Source: Micropruina sonneratiae (GTDB taxonomy: Bacteria; Actinomycetota; Actinomycetes; Propionibacteriales; Propionibacteriaceae). From it: a stretch of DNA of 64,000 bases. Position 1 is the stretch's first letter. Each line of letters opens with the position of its first letter. The notes under the pieces are model-generated. The model was not told the origin of the DNA. It did not search any database and saw nothing but the letters and a program-made list of their open reading frames with translations. The translations under genes were made by a program, and so were the position numbers. Below are positions 1 to 11,447 of the stretch, piece after piece. The DNA is taken from NCBI RefSeq assembly GCF_025972045.1, contig NZ_JAPDHX010000004.1, positions 248,001-312,000 of the forward strand. Reading direction: 5' to 3'.

Positions 1-44
1 AATCGAATACGCATGGGTTGTCACTCCGGGGGGATAGCAGGGGA

Positions 45-116
45 GGCACCCCACAGCGTTGCTCTGAGGTGCCGCTGCGACACTACCATTCCTAAGAGTA
101 TGAGAGAAATTTCTCA
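45..116 (-). terminator. possible terminator downstream of the first glycosyltransferase
   Basis: A 12-bp perfect palindrome GAGAAATTTCTC at 104-115 lies just beyond the stop codon of the minus-strand glycosyltransferase. Farther out, GGCACC (45-50) can pair with GGTGCC (68-73). There is no long T-run, so a terminator role is inferred only from position. The rest of the first 118 bases shows no gene that I can support. Confidence 0.3.
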
Positions 117-118
117 GG

Positions 119-1222
119 TTACACTTCGATATCGACCCGCCGTTGGCGCTTCAGAGCCAGGCGAAGGCCGGCAACCGTCCCACGCAGAGCGGCCCAGACA
201 CCCCCTGGCTGGGTCAGCAACTGACGTCGCCCACCGCGACGCCAGATGCGATAGGACTCGACGGGGGTGGTTGCAAGCCACCCGCCCCTTGCTTGGGGCG
301 CGAGCGCGGCACAGAAGACGAGTCGATTCCGCGTGTTGTAGTAGTAGTAGAGGGATGACTTGCCTGACCCCTGCGTCGTGCCGTGGGTGCCACCTTCATC
401 GTGTCCAACGCTCAGGTCGCGCCGTAACACGAGCTCCATGCCAAGGTCGGCGGCCCGGCGACTCAGATCAACGTCCTCCCAGTACAGGAAGTACTCGGGC
501 GCGAAACCCTCGAGGGCAGCAAAGCACCCTCCGGAGAACGCGAGGCAGGCGCCGGACAGCCAGTTCTTCCACACTGGGTCCGCGTCCCCGTCGATCCAGC
601 CGCTCCGGATGCGACCACGGCTCACATCAATGGTGGAGCCGGTGAAGAATGATGTCCCATCGGGTCTCAGTACTACGGGACTGATCAAAGCCAGGGGACG
701 CTCCGCCGTGGCGCGACCAAGGTCAACGATGGTCGTCGCGGTGCAGACTGCGTCCGGATTCAGGGTCACGAACTCGCGATACCCGAGTTGAGCGGCGGCC
801 AGTACGCCCGCATTCACTCCTTCGCCGAAACCCAGGTTGGCTGTAGGTTCTACCAGGAGCCAGCCGTTGGCGTCAGCTAGCTGCCGAGCGTTGGCCCTCT
901 CGGCGCCCGATGACCAGTTGTCAACGACGACGACCTGCACCGCGTGGGCCGCCAGGTCGGAGGGCAGGTTCTCGGCGACCATGTCGCTGGACGCGAAGCT
1001 CACGATCACCAGGGCCACACCCTCGCGCTGTGGATGTGTCAGGGCAGCCTTCAGCGCCTCCGCGTAGTCGGGTCCTGACGTCGGGCCAAGCACAACAACC
1101 GTGCCCCTCTCTGGCGCCTGGTCGACGCGCGACAGCACCCTATCGCTGAGCGTCCGGGCATCGCCCGGCGAAGAGGCCCAAGGCACGCTGTAGTAAGGTC
1201 TGTGGGCCAGACGCCGCCTCAA
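119..1222 (-). CDS. glycosyltransferase family 2 (rhamnosyltransferase-like)
   Basis: A GT-A fold glycosyltransferase of 367 residues or slightly fewer, expected to move a sugar from an NDP-sugar onto a growing surface glycan at the inner membrane face. Visible signatures are a nucleotide-binding beginning (VVVVDNWSSG), NLGFGEGVNAG and TLNPDA (the DxD-like site, here NPDA), then FFLYWEDVD-like residues (YFLYWEDVDLSRR), typical of GT2 rhamnosyltransferases. The C-terminal part has YYYYNTRNR followed by a basic tail. The far-upstream start is a TTG without a clear ribosome site. A GTG at 1138 is a credible alternative, so the first 28 residues are uncertain. The gene is divergent from the next glycosyltransferase and belongs to the polysaccharide locus. 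The acceptor and donor are unknown; dTDP-rhamnose is plausible because the rml genes are nearby. Confidence 0.8.
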   Translation of the reverse strand: MRRRLAHRPYYSVPWASSPGDARTLSDRVLSRVDQAPERGTVVVLGPTSGPDYAEALKAALTHPQREGVALVIVSFASSDMVAENLPSDLAAHAVQVVVVDNWSSGAERANARQLADANGWLLVEPTANLGFGEGVNAGVLAAAQLGYREFVTLNPDAVCTATTIVDLGRATAERPLALISPVVLRPDGTSFFTGSTIDVSRGRIRSGWIDGDADPVWKNWLSGACLAFSGGCFAALEGFAPEYFLYWEDVDLSRRAADLGMELVLRRDLSVGHDEGGTHGTTQGSGKSSLYYYYNTRNRLVFCAALAPQARGGWLATTPVESYRIWRRGGRRQLLTQPGGVWAALRGTVAGLRLALKRQRRVDIEV

Positions 1223-1237
1223 AGGAAGCTACCGCTC

Positions 1238-2272
1238 GTGGAAGAGAACGGGTCCGCCGACAACCGACCGATAGTTGTCATGGAGTCGGCGCAGGCACTT
1301 CGACCCACCACCAACCCATACATCGTTCAGCTCGTGCGGTCACTTTGCTCCGAGCCGGGTATCGAGGTGGAGCTCTTCTCGTTCGGCCGCGCGATCTTCG
1401 GCCATTTTGACGTCTTCCACGTCCACTGGCCCGAAACCCTCATCACGGCCAACAACCCGGTCAAGCGATGGCGCCGACGTGTCCTCACCCTGCTGTTCGC
1501 TCTTCGCTTGTTGCTGTTCCGCAAGCCAGTGGTCCGCACCTGGCACAACCTCGACAGGCCCGAGGGGTTGAGTCGATTCGACTACTTTCTTCTCGACCTG
1601 TTCGATCGAGCCACGACTCTGCGCATCATCCTCAACCCGCTGTCGGAACTCCCCGACGACAAGGCCGCCGCTCTGATCCCGCATGGGCACTACCGTGACT
1701 GGTATCGCGCCGAGCCGAGTGATGAGGCGATTGCCGGAAGGGTCGGCTACGTAGGTTTGATTCGGCGCTACAAGGGGGTCGAGACCCTGTTGCAGGCCTT
1801 CCGAGGGCTTGCGGACGAACGGGCGTCCTTGCACGTCGCCGGCAAGCCGTCAAACCCGGAGTTGATTCAACAGCTGACCGACTTGGCGGCCGACGATCCG
1901 CGGATCTCCTTCGACCTGCACTTCCTGGACGATGAAGAGTTCACCGCCAACATCCGTCGGTCCTCCATCGTGGCGTTGCCGTACCACCACATGCACAACT
2001 CGGGCACGGTGCTGGCAGTGCTCTCGTTGGACCGCCCAGCTCTCGTTCCCGACAATCCAATGAATCGCTCGTTGGCCACGGAAGTGGGAGGTGGCTGGCT
2101 GTACTACTTCGAGGGTGAGTTGACCACTGAGGCGCTGAGTGAGGCGTTGCAGGCGGTGACTCAAACCCCACCGCAAGGCAGGCCCAACCTCGATGCGCGC
2201 GGGTGGCCGGAGTCTGGAAGGGCGCACGCCGACGCATTTCGTCGAGCCATCTCCCTTCGGCGGGCCGGCTAG
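1238..2272 (+). CDS. glycosyltransferase family 4 (mannosyltransferase-like)
   Basis: A GT-B fold glycosyltransferase of 344 residues. I chose the GTG at 1238 because AAAGGAAG (1221-1228) sits nine bases upstream; an ATG at 1280 is the other option. The N-terminal half has the FHVHWPE and RTWHNLDRPEG motifs seen in GDP-mannose-type beta-mannosyltransferases of exopolysaccharide loci. The C-terminal half has the donor-binding pattern VGYVGLIRRYKGVETLL and a final ALPYHHMHNSGTV segment, where GT4 enzymes carry the EGFG-like glutamate region. It ends four bases from the end of the convergent GT2 gene. Donor specificity cannot be decided from sequence alone. It probably adds one sugar in repeat-unit assembly on the cytoplasmic side of the membrane. 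Confidence 0.78.
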   Translation: MEENGSADNRPIVVMESAQALRPTTNPYIVQLVRSLCSEPGIEVELFSFGRAIFGHFDVFHVHWPETLITANNPVKRWRRRVLTLLFALRLLLFRKPVVRTWHNLDRPEGLSRFDYFLLDLFDRATTLRIILNPLSELPDDKAAALIPHGHYRDWYRAEPSDEAIAGRVGYVGLIRRYKGVETLLQAFRGLADERASLHVAGKPSNPELIQQLTDLAADDPRISFDLHFLDDEEFTANIRRSSIVALPYHHMHNSGTVLAVLSLDRPALVPDNPMNRSLATEVGGGWLYYFEGELTTEALSEALQAVTQTPPQGRPNLDARGWPESGRAHADAFRRAISLRRAG

Positions 2273-2276
2273 CTAG

Positions 2277-5201
<2,925 letters not shown>

Positions 5202-5202
<1 letters not shown>

Positions 5203-6587
5203 TGGCGGCGCTCAGCGTCACCGAGACGGCCATTCCGGGCCTGCTCGTCTTCGACCTGCCCCTGCACGGCGACGCCCGGGGCTGGTTCAAGGAGAACTGG
5301 CAGCGGGCCAAGATGCTCGAGCTCGGGCTTCCCGACTTCGGGCCGGTGCAGAACAACATGTCGTTCAACGCCGCCCCCGGTAGCACCCGGGGGCTCCACG
5401 CCGAGCCCTGGGACAAGCTGATCTCCCTGGCTCACGGGCGCATCTTCGGCGCCTGGGTCGATCTGCGTCCGGGCGACGGCTTCGGCACGGTCGTCACCCT
5501 CGAGATGGGTCCCGACAAGGCCGTCTACGTCCCACGCGGGGTCGCGAACGGGTATCAGGCCCTCGAGCCGGACACCGTCTACTCCTACCTGGTCAACGAG
5601 CACTGGAGCCCCGACGCGCGTGGCTCGTACACCTACCTGAATCTCGCCGACGAGACCGTGGCGATCGACTGGCCGATCCCGCTGATACAGGCCGAGATCT
5701 CTGCGGCGGACGCCGTGCATCCGCGCCTGGCCGACGTCACCCCGATGGCACCCAAGCGCACCGTGGTGGTGGGGGCCAAGGGTCAGCTCGGCCGCGCACT
5801 GATGGCGCTGCTGCCGGACGCCCTGGGCCTGGACCTGCCCGAGTTCGATCTGCGTGACCCGGAGGCGATCGCGTCGGTTCCGTGGGGGCAGGTGGGGGCC
5901 ATCATCAACGCCGCCGCCTACACCGCCGTGGACGCGGCCGAGACCGCCGAGGGGCGCCGGAACTGCTGGGACGTCAACGTCACCTGCCTGGCCAGACTGG
6001 TCGAGGTGGCCCGGGCGCACCGGATTCCGCTCGCTCACGTCTCGACCGACTACGTCTTCGACGGCACCGAGGAGCTGCACACCGAGGACGAGCCGTTCAC
6101 GCCGCTCGGCGTCTACGGCCAGACCAAGGCCGCCGGAGACGCGTTGGTCGCCACATTGCCGCGCTACTGGATCACCCGCACCAGCTGGGTGATCGGCGAC
6201 GGCAACAACTTCGTCCGCACCATGGCGTCCCTGGCGGAGCGGGGAATCAGCCCGAGCGTGGTGGGCGACCAGTACGGCCGGCTCACCTTCACCACCGACC
6301 TGGCCGCCGGGCTGGTGCACCTGGTGACGACGCGTGCGGCGTCCGGCACCTACAACCTCACCAACACCGGGCCAACGCTGAGTTGGGCGCAGATCGCCAA
6401 ACGCGTGTTCGAGTTGTCCGGTCGCTCCGCCGACGATGTCGCCGAGGTGACCACCCAGGAGTACTTCGCGGACAAGGCCGGCATCGCGCCGCGTCCGACC
6501 CACAGCACGCTGGATCTCACCAAGCTGGAGGCGACCGGCTTCACTCCGGCCGACGCCGATGAGCGCCTGGTGGCCTACCTGTCGTGA
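5202..6587 (+). CDS. rmlC-rmlD: fused dTDP-4-dehydrorhamnose 3,5-epimerase / dTDP-4-dehydrorhamnose reductase
   Basis: The last two rhamnose-pathway steps are fused in one 461-residue protein. Residues 1 to about 180 are an RmlC cupin. The cupin shows FKENWQ, QNNMSFN, RGLHAEPWDK (catalytic His and Lys), a VPRGVANGYQ loop and NEHWSPDA. From about residue 183, KRTVVVGAKGQLGRAL opens an RmlD Rossmann domain. It continues with INAAAYTAVDAAE, HVSTDYVFDGT (catalytic Thr), YGQTKAAGD (YxxxK) and TSWVIGD. Related actinobacteria also carry such bifunctional genes. The start codon overlaps the rmlB stop by one base. The product feeds dTDP-L-rhamnose to the neighbouring glycosyltransferases. Confidence 0.95.
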
Positions 6588-6616
6588 AGAGGCGTCCGCG
6601 GCCCGTCGGGAATCGC

Positions 6617-6628
6617 TAGCGTGACGTC
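6617..6628 (+). promoter_or_regulatory. leaderless-type promoter box of the DUF1015 gene
   Basis: TAGCGT at 6617-6622 is followed by six bases and then the ATG. There is no ribosome site in the space. This is the same spacing as at several other genes in the window. Confidence 0.5.
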
Positions 6629-7939
6629 ATGGACGTGAATGCTGCGTTGGCGAGGGTCGGGGTGCGTGTGCCCGACATCCTTCTTCCCCGGGCCGATGTC
6701 GACCTGAAGACGTGGGCGGTGATCGCCTGCGACCAGTTCACCAGCCAGCCCGAGTACTGGCAGCAGGTGGGCGAACTGGTCGGCGATCGGCCCTCGACGC
6801 TCAACCTCGTCTACCCCGAGGTGTATCTCGACGAGGCGGACCCGCAGCGGCGAATCCGATCGATTCACGCCGCCATGGAGAGCTATCTGGCCGACGATCT
6901 TCTCGTCCCCCATTCGCAGACGATGGTGCTGGTTCGCCGCGAAACAGGGCACGGCGTCGTCCGTTGGGGGCTGATGGTTGCACTCGACCTTGAGCAGTAC
7001 TCGTGGGAGCCCGACGCCCGGACGTTGATCCGCGCGACCGAGGGCACCATCCTGGATCGGCTGCCACCGCGGGTGATGGTGCGCGAGGGCGCCCCGTTGG
7101 AGTTGCCGCACATCATGGTGCTGATCAGTGATGCGTCGCGAACGGTGATCGAGCCCCTTGCCGCCGCGACCGAGAGGCTGGCTCGGCTCTACGACACCGA
7201 GTTGATGCTGGGCGGCGGCCGAGTCACCGGCTGGGCCGTCGACGAGACCAGTGATCTGACCGCGGTGGCAGCCGGGCTGCAGCGGCTCATGAAGGCCCTC
7301 GACCCGGACGACCCCCTGCTGTTCGCCATGGGCGACGGCAACCACAGCTTCGCCACCGCCAAGAGCATCTGGGAGAACATCAAGGGCGACATTCCGTGGG
7401 AGCGCTGGGTCGATCACCCGGCCCGCTACTGCCTGGTCGAGTTGGAGAACCTTCACGACGACGGGCTGGCCTTCGAGCCGATCCATCGGGTGCTCTTCGG
7501 CGTCGATCGGGCGACGTTCGAGGCCCACCTGTCCCGTCGGTGCGGCGCATTCACCCGCGCCGACCGGGACACCATCGACCACGTTCTGACAGGGATCGCC
7601 GAGACCGAGGAGCAGGCCTTCGGCTACGTGGACGCGGACGGCGCCGCGGTCTACCGACTGTCGACTCCCGCGGCCACCCTGGCCGCCGGCACGCTGCAGC
7701 TGGTCATCGATGAACTCACCACCCGACCGGAGGTGAGCGTGGACTACATCCACGGCGTCGACGTCACTGATGAGTTGGGCAGGCGACCGGGGAATGTGGG
7801 ACTGCTCTTGCCCCCCGTGGCGAAGGACGCGTTCTTCACCTCGATCGTTGCCGACGGTGCTCTCCCCCGCAAGACGTTCTCGCTTGGCGAGGCGGTCGAC
7901 AAGCGGTACTACCTGGAGGCACGCAACATCTCCTGCTAG
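6629..7939 (+). CDS. DUF1015 family protein
   Basis: A 436-residue soluble protein of the widespread DUF1015 family. Its function is not well established. Some authors relate the fold to ParB/sulfiredoxin-like serine kinases. Family hallmarks are the VIACDQFTSQPEYW segment near residue 30, NLVYPEVYLD, and the conserved GDGNHSFATAK motif around residue 235, which resembles the DGxHR nucleotide-binding motif of the ParB/Srx fold. The length is normal for the family. It follows rmlCD by 41 bases but has its own apparent promoter box, so membership in the rhamnose operon is doubtful. I assign no reaction. Confidence 0.8.
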   Translation: MDVNAALARVGVRVPDILLPRADVDLKTWAVIACDQFTSQPEYWQQVGELVGDRPSTLNLVYPEVYLDEADPQRRIRSIHAAMESYLADDLLVPHSQTMVLVRRETGHGVVRWGLMVALDLEQYSWEPDARTLIRATEGTILDRLPPRVMVREGAPLELPHIMVLISDASRTVIEPLAAATERLARLYDTELMLGGGRVTGWAVDETSDLTAVAAGLQRLMKALDPDDPLLFAMGDGNHSFATAKSIWENIKGDIPWERWVDHPARYCLVELENLHDDGLAFEPIHRVLFGVDRATFEAHLSRRCGAFTRADRDTIDHVLTGIAETEEQAFGYVDADGAAVYRLSTPAATLAAGTLQLVIDELTTRPEVSVDYIHGVDVTDELGRRPGNVGLLLPPVAKDAFFTSIVADGALPRKTFSLGEAVDKRYYLEARNISC

Positions 7940-7952
7940 CCAGGCGCGCACC

Positions 7953-7982
7953 TTAACAAATCCTGATATTCTCTCCTAAAGT
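7953..7982 (+). promoter_or_regulatory. candidate sigma-A promoter of the secreted phosphoesterase
   Basis: TTAACA (7953-7958) and TAAAGT (7977-7982) are separated by 18 bases in an AT-rich gap. An AGAGAG ribosome-site candidate follows before the GTG at 8007. Confidence 0.45.
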
Positions 7983-8006
7983 TTTCAGCTAAGAGAGCGA
8001 CGTGCC

Positions 8007-9602
8007 GTGCATCCCAAGACCCGGATCCTTGCTGCTCTGGTGGCCGCCACCGCGACCGCAGTCGGCGTGCTGCCCGGCAGCGCAGCCCCCGCCACGGCAG
8101 CCGACGTGTGTGACGGCCTCACCGCACCGGTGTACGACACGGTCAACCCTCGAACATCAGCGCAACTGCTGACCTCGTGGGAGGGCGAGTCGATCAACGC
8201 CACGTCCCGCTATGGATTCAGTGAGGAACGGGGCGTCCTCGGCTACGCCTCGACCGGCAAGGACTCCGACGCCGTAGCGATCTACCGGATGTACAACGAC
8301 AAGAGTGTCGACTTCATGTGGGTGACCGAAGACGAGCTCACCGAGAACGAGGCGAACGGCTACACCAAGATGGCCGTGGTTAACTTCTACGCGGCCGCTG
8401 AGGCGGGTTCCTGCACCGTACCGATCCACCGGCTGACCAGCGGCAGCCACACCCGCACCGCCTCGGCCGCCGAGGTGGCGCCGCTTGAGGCTGGCGGCTG
8501 GAAGGACGAAGGAGTCGTCTTCCATCTGGCGCGGGCGGCGACGGCCGCCCGACCAACTCCCACGGCCAGCCCTACCCCCACCACCAGCGTTAGCCCCAGT
8601 GCCAGCGCCAAGCCCAGTACCGCCCCGGCGCCGACCACCACTGCCACAGCGACCCAGGAGGCAGATACGACTTTCGGGCTTGCGGTGATCCCCGACACCC
8701 AGGCGGAGACCAACAACGCTGCGAACACGCCCTTTCTCAACCGGGTGAAGTGGCTAGCTGACCAGAAGACATCCCTTGACCTCGCCTATGTACTCCATAC
8801 GGGCGACATGACGAACTGGGGGTGGCTGGACGCGGGCCAACTCGCCCGCGCCCGCGCGGCCATGGATGTCCTCGCTGACGCCGGGCTGCCTTTCAGCGTC
8901 GCCGTCGGCAATCACGACACCGCTGTCGTGGGATGGGACGGCATCACCGGAAGCAGTGGCTACGGCGGATCCGCCTATATGTACAATCCCGAGTGCCCGG
9001 TGAAACTGGGTGTCGACCAGTGCAAATCCTGGCTGCTGGTCCGCAACACAGATGCGTTCAACAAGACGTTCCCCGTGTCCGAGATCAAGAACCTGGGCGG
9101 CACGTTCGAATCGGACAGGATCGACAACAACTGGACGACGTTCTCGCGGAATGACACGAAGTGGCTCGTCCTCACGCTCGAGTTGGATCCCCGCGACGAA
9201 GTCGTGGACTGGGCCGAGCAGGTCGTCAAAGCTCACCCCGATCACAATGTCATCCTCCAAACTCACCATTATCTCAGTGGCAGTGGGGCGATCTCCTCGA
9301 GCAACGACGGGTACGGCGCCAACAGCGGAAAGTACATCTACGACAGGATCGTCTCCAAGTACAGCAATGTGAAACTTGTATTCTCGGGCCACACCGGCGG
9401 ATTCACGAAGCGGACCGACACCAATGATGGCAATACGGTCGTCGCCTTCCTGGGCAACGACCTGGGTGGACCGACCAACAACCCCGTCAGAGTCCTCAGC
9501 GTCGATACCAAGACGGGACGGGTCGTCAGCACCGTCTACAACCCGATCAAGAACGACGTCGTGGCGACCACCAGCGACACGATCTCGATCATTCGCGGTT
9601 GA
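8007..9602 (+). CDS. secreted DUF5648-like plus calcineurin-type metallophosphoesterase
   Basis: A 531-residue exported protein. The first 32 residues form a signal peptide (TRILAALVAATATAVGVLPG, then AxA). Residues about 35-180 look like a DUF5648-type beta-propeller/repeat domain (VAIYRMYNDKSVDFMWVT, TVPIHRL). A Pro/Ser/Thr-rich linker of about 40 residues follows. The C-terminal 310 residues are a metallophosphoesterase: VIPDTQ, LHTGDMTNW, AVGNHD, QTHHYL and FSGHTGG provide the expected dimetal ligands. It therefore probably hydrolyses phosphate esters outside the cell, perhaps attached to the envelope through the N-terminal domain. The substrate is unknown. It sits between the rhamnose genes and the sulfotransferase/kinase genes, so a role in surface polymer processing is possible but inferred. 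Confidence 0.82.
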   Translation: MHPKTRILAALVAATATAVGVLPGSAAPATAADVCDGLTAPVYDTVNPRTSAQLLTSWEGESINATSRYGFSEERGVLGYASTGKDSDAVAIYRMYNDKSVDFMWVTEDELTENEANGYTKMAVVNFYAAAEAGSCTVPIHRLTSGSHTRTASAAEVAPLEAGGWKDEGVVFHLARAATAARPTPTASPTPTTSVSPSASAKPSTAPAPTTTATATQEADTTFGLAVIPDTQAETNNAANTPFLNRVKWLADQKTSLDLAYVLHTGDMTNWGWLDAGQLARARAAMDVLADAGLPFSVAVGNHDTAVVGWDGITGSSGYGGSAYMYNPECPVKLGVDQCKSWLLVRNTDAFNKTFPVSEIKNLGGTFESDRIDNNWTTFSRNDTKWLVLTLELDPRDEVVDWAEQVVKAHPDHNVILQTHHYLSGSGAISSSNDGYGANSGKYIYDRIVSKYSNVKLVFSGHTGGFTKRTDTNDGNTVVAFLGNDLGGPTNNPVRVLSVDTKTGRVVSTVYNPIKNDVVATTSDTISIIRG

Positions 9603-9618
9603 CCGGCCCGGGCGCGGA

Positions 9619-10530
9619 CTACTCCCGCGTCATGACCGCCAAGGCGTCCAGCATTGCCCGGTCGGCTGCGTCTGCAGTCCCCCGGCCCCGCGCAACGATG
9701 AGTTGCTGAAGCCAATCGATCGTTTCCCCCGGCGCGCTGGAGGGCGGGGGGGCGCCGAACGTGGTCGCAGCAGTCAGCGCACCGTAGATCCGGTCCGCCC
9801 TTGGCGGAGCGAACCCGGCGTCCTCCCAATCGATGACCCTGACGGCGCCCGACAGGAGGGTGCGCAGATTCCAGGGCGACAGATCCCCGTGTGCCGCGCG
9901 CCAATGGGCCGGCGTCGCGTCATCCCGGTCAACAACCGCCGCCAGGAGGTCAGCGAGCTCGTCAGCCACTCGATCGCGCTGACCTGCATCCCGCACCGCG
10001 CCGAGCGGATAGTTGGGCAACGACTCGCTCAGAAGCCACGCACCCCCTTCGTCCACGCGGCCAGAGGCAATCGGACGTGCGACGTCGAAGCTCTGGGGGC
10101 GCGCGGCGTGAATACCGGATACGATGCGGAACTCCCGCTCGATGCGCCCGGCGTCAGGGTGGAAACGAGCAAAACCGACCCCCGCACCCTCGCGCAAGAG
10201 GAGGGCCGCGAACCCTGTCCTACCGCGTTGCGGGCGGCGGTACAGGACCAGCGAGTCAAAGCTGCCCGTGTGGCTTCTCAGTTCGGCCAACACCTGCTGC
10301 CACTGATCCTGCGGCAGAGGATCCTCCCAAGAGTCGCGCTCGCCGGGAAGCACCCGCGAACCAAACGCGCGGACGCCGAGGTAGAGCACGCGCTGAGCCA
10401 GCACCTTGAGCGGCCTGCACGGCGAGTGCATGGACAGTCCCGCCGCAGCAGCGCGGCGTCCATGCTGCGGAACCCAGATGTGCCCGCTGCTGGGGAACCG
10501 CACTGAGCGGTGGTCGAGGTGCACGTTCAT
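9619..10530 (-). CDS. APH-like phosphotransferase
   Basis: A 303-residue protein with the aminoglycoside-phosphotransferase/choline-kinase fold signature. AAHGDLSPWN at about residue 215 supplies the catalytic Asp and the metal-binding Asn. VIDWEDAGF, about 20 residues later, supplies the second metal ligand. The N-lobe is poorly conserved. Its ATG overlaps the stop codon of the upstream sulfotransferase by four bases (ATGA), so both are translated as a coupled pair. Such kinases in polysaccharide loci may phosphorylate a sugar or a lipid-linked intermediate. A resistance enzyme is less likely in this context. The substrate cannot be read from the sequence. Confidence 0.7.
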   Translation of the reverse strand: MNVHLDHRSVRFPSSGHIWVPQHGRRAAAAGLSMHSPCRPLKVLAQRVLYLGVRAFGSRVLPGERDSWEDPLPQDQWQQVLAELRSHTGSFDSLVLYRRPQRGRTGFAALLLREGAGVGFARFHPDAGRIEREFRIVSGIHAARPQSFDVARPIASGRVDEGGAWLLSESLPNYPLGAVRDAGQRDRVADELADLLAAVVDRDDATPAHWRAAHGDLSPWNLRTLLSGAVRVIDWEDAGFAPPRADRIYGALTAATTFGAPPPSSAPGETIDWLQQLIVARGRGTADAADRAMLDALAVMTRE

Positions 10531-11447
10531 TCCCAAGGGAGGGTACGGCCGATCATCCGTTCGAGTTCGGCGTTGTCCTCGGCGAACTCGCTCCTGAGGT
10601 GCTCGCGAACCTCGGCGTCCATCGTCGCTCCCGGGGCGGCGTTCAGATGGCCTCCCGACTTGATCGGGGGCGCATCGAGGCCCAGGAACGCCGCGACCGC
10701 CGCGACTGCGGCCGGCTGGTCGGCGTAGTACTCCTCGCTGGTCAGGACGAGGATGTTGTCCATGCCGTACAGGTCGGCCCATCGACGCAGGCTGCGGGCA
10801 TATCTGCTCTGCGCCACGTACGACTGCTGCTCGTGCGGATAACTGACGTAGTCAGGCGCTTCGGCAATGATGCGTTCCTCTTCACCGGCCAGGCGCTGCC
10901 CCTCAGCCACCAGGGCTTCCGCGAACTCCAGTGGCTCGGCGTTTCCGCGACGCCTCTCCTTCCAGTGCGAATACGTGCGCTCCACCGGGTCACGCAACAG
11001 CAGAATGATCTTGGCGTTCGGTGCAGCTGCATAGGCACGCGCCGCGGCGAGAGGGTGAAAGAGGTAGTACGGGGAGGCTTCTCCGACCACGACGCGTTTG
11101 CCGAGCGCGCGCTCGGCTCGTTGCCGCGCCCAGATCGACGGCATGTACGAGCGGTACCAGTTGAGGCCCCGCTTGTAGAAGGAGTCGAAGAAGTGAACCC
11201 CCTTGGTCTCGTTCGCCTTGGGCAGGAATCGGGCGGACGGAAACATGCTGATGATCTGCGGGACCTTCAGCAGGTCGTAGTAGAGCGAGGTGGTTCCGCC
11301 CCGTTTGGTCCCGATCAGAAGGAAGTCGGGCATCGGTCGGAACCGCGCCGTCAGCGAACCCATGACCCTGAATGCTCCGCTACCGGTTCGCTTGACGAGT
11401 CGCACGAGCGACTCGCCAGCCGCGGTGAGGCGTCGGTTTTCAACCAT
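10527..11447 (-). CDS. PAPS-dependent sulfotransferase domain protein
   Basis: A 306-residue protein with both signatures of the sulfotransferase family. LLIGTKRGGTTSLYYDL near residue 45 is the 5'-phosphosulfate-binding loop. IILLLRDPVERTYSHWKER near residue 155 is the 3'-phosphate-binding segment. It should transfer sulfate from PAPS to a hydroxyl group, here most likely on a surface glycan. The ATG at 11447 is preceded by GAGAGG at good spacing; an ATG at 11456 would touch the ribosome site. It overlaps the end of the upstream secreted-protein gene by eight bases and the downstream kinase gene by four. Sulfated surface polymers are uncommon in this bacterial group, which makes the gene notable. 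Confidence 0.85.
   Translation of the reverse strand: MVENRRLTAAGESLVRLVKRTGSGAFRVMGSLTARFRPMPDFLLIGTKRGGTTSLYYDLLKVPQIISMFPSARFLPKANETKGVHFFDSFYKRGLNWYRSYMPSIWARQRAERALGKRVVVGEASPYYLFHPLAAARAYAAAPNAKIILLLRDPVERTYSHWKERRRGNAEPLEFAEALVAEGQRLAGEEERIIAEAPDYVSYPHEQQSYVAQSRYARSLRRWADLYGMDNILVLTSEEYYADQPAAVAAVAAFLGLDAPPIKSGGHLNAAPGATMDAEVREHLRSEFAEDNAELERMIGRTLPWE

Noticed and set aside
101-118. The palindrome GAGAAATTTCTC as a transposon end or attachment site
   Set aside because: Only one copy was seen and there is no integrase or element next to it; a 3'-end structure is the simpler reading.
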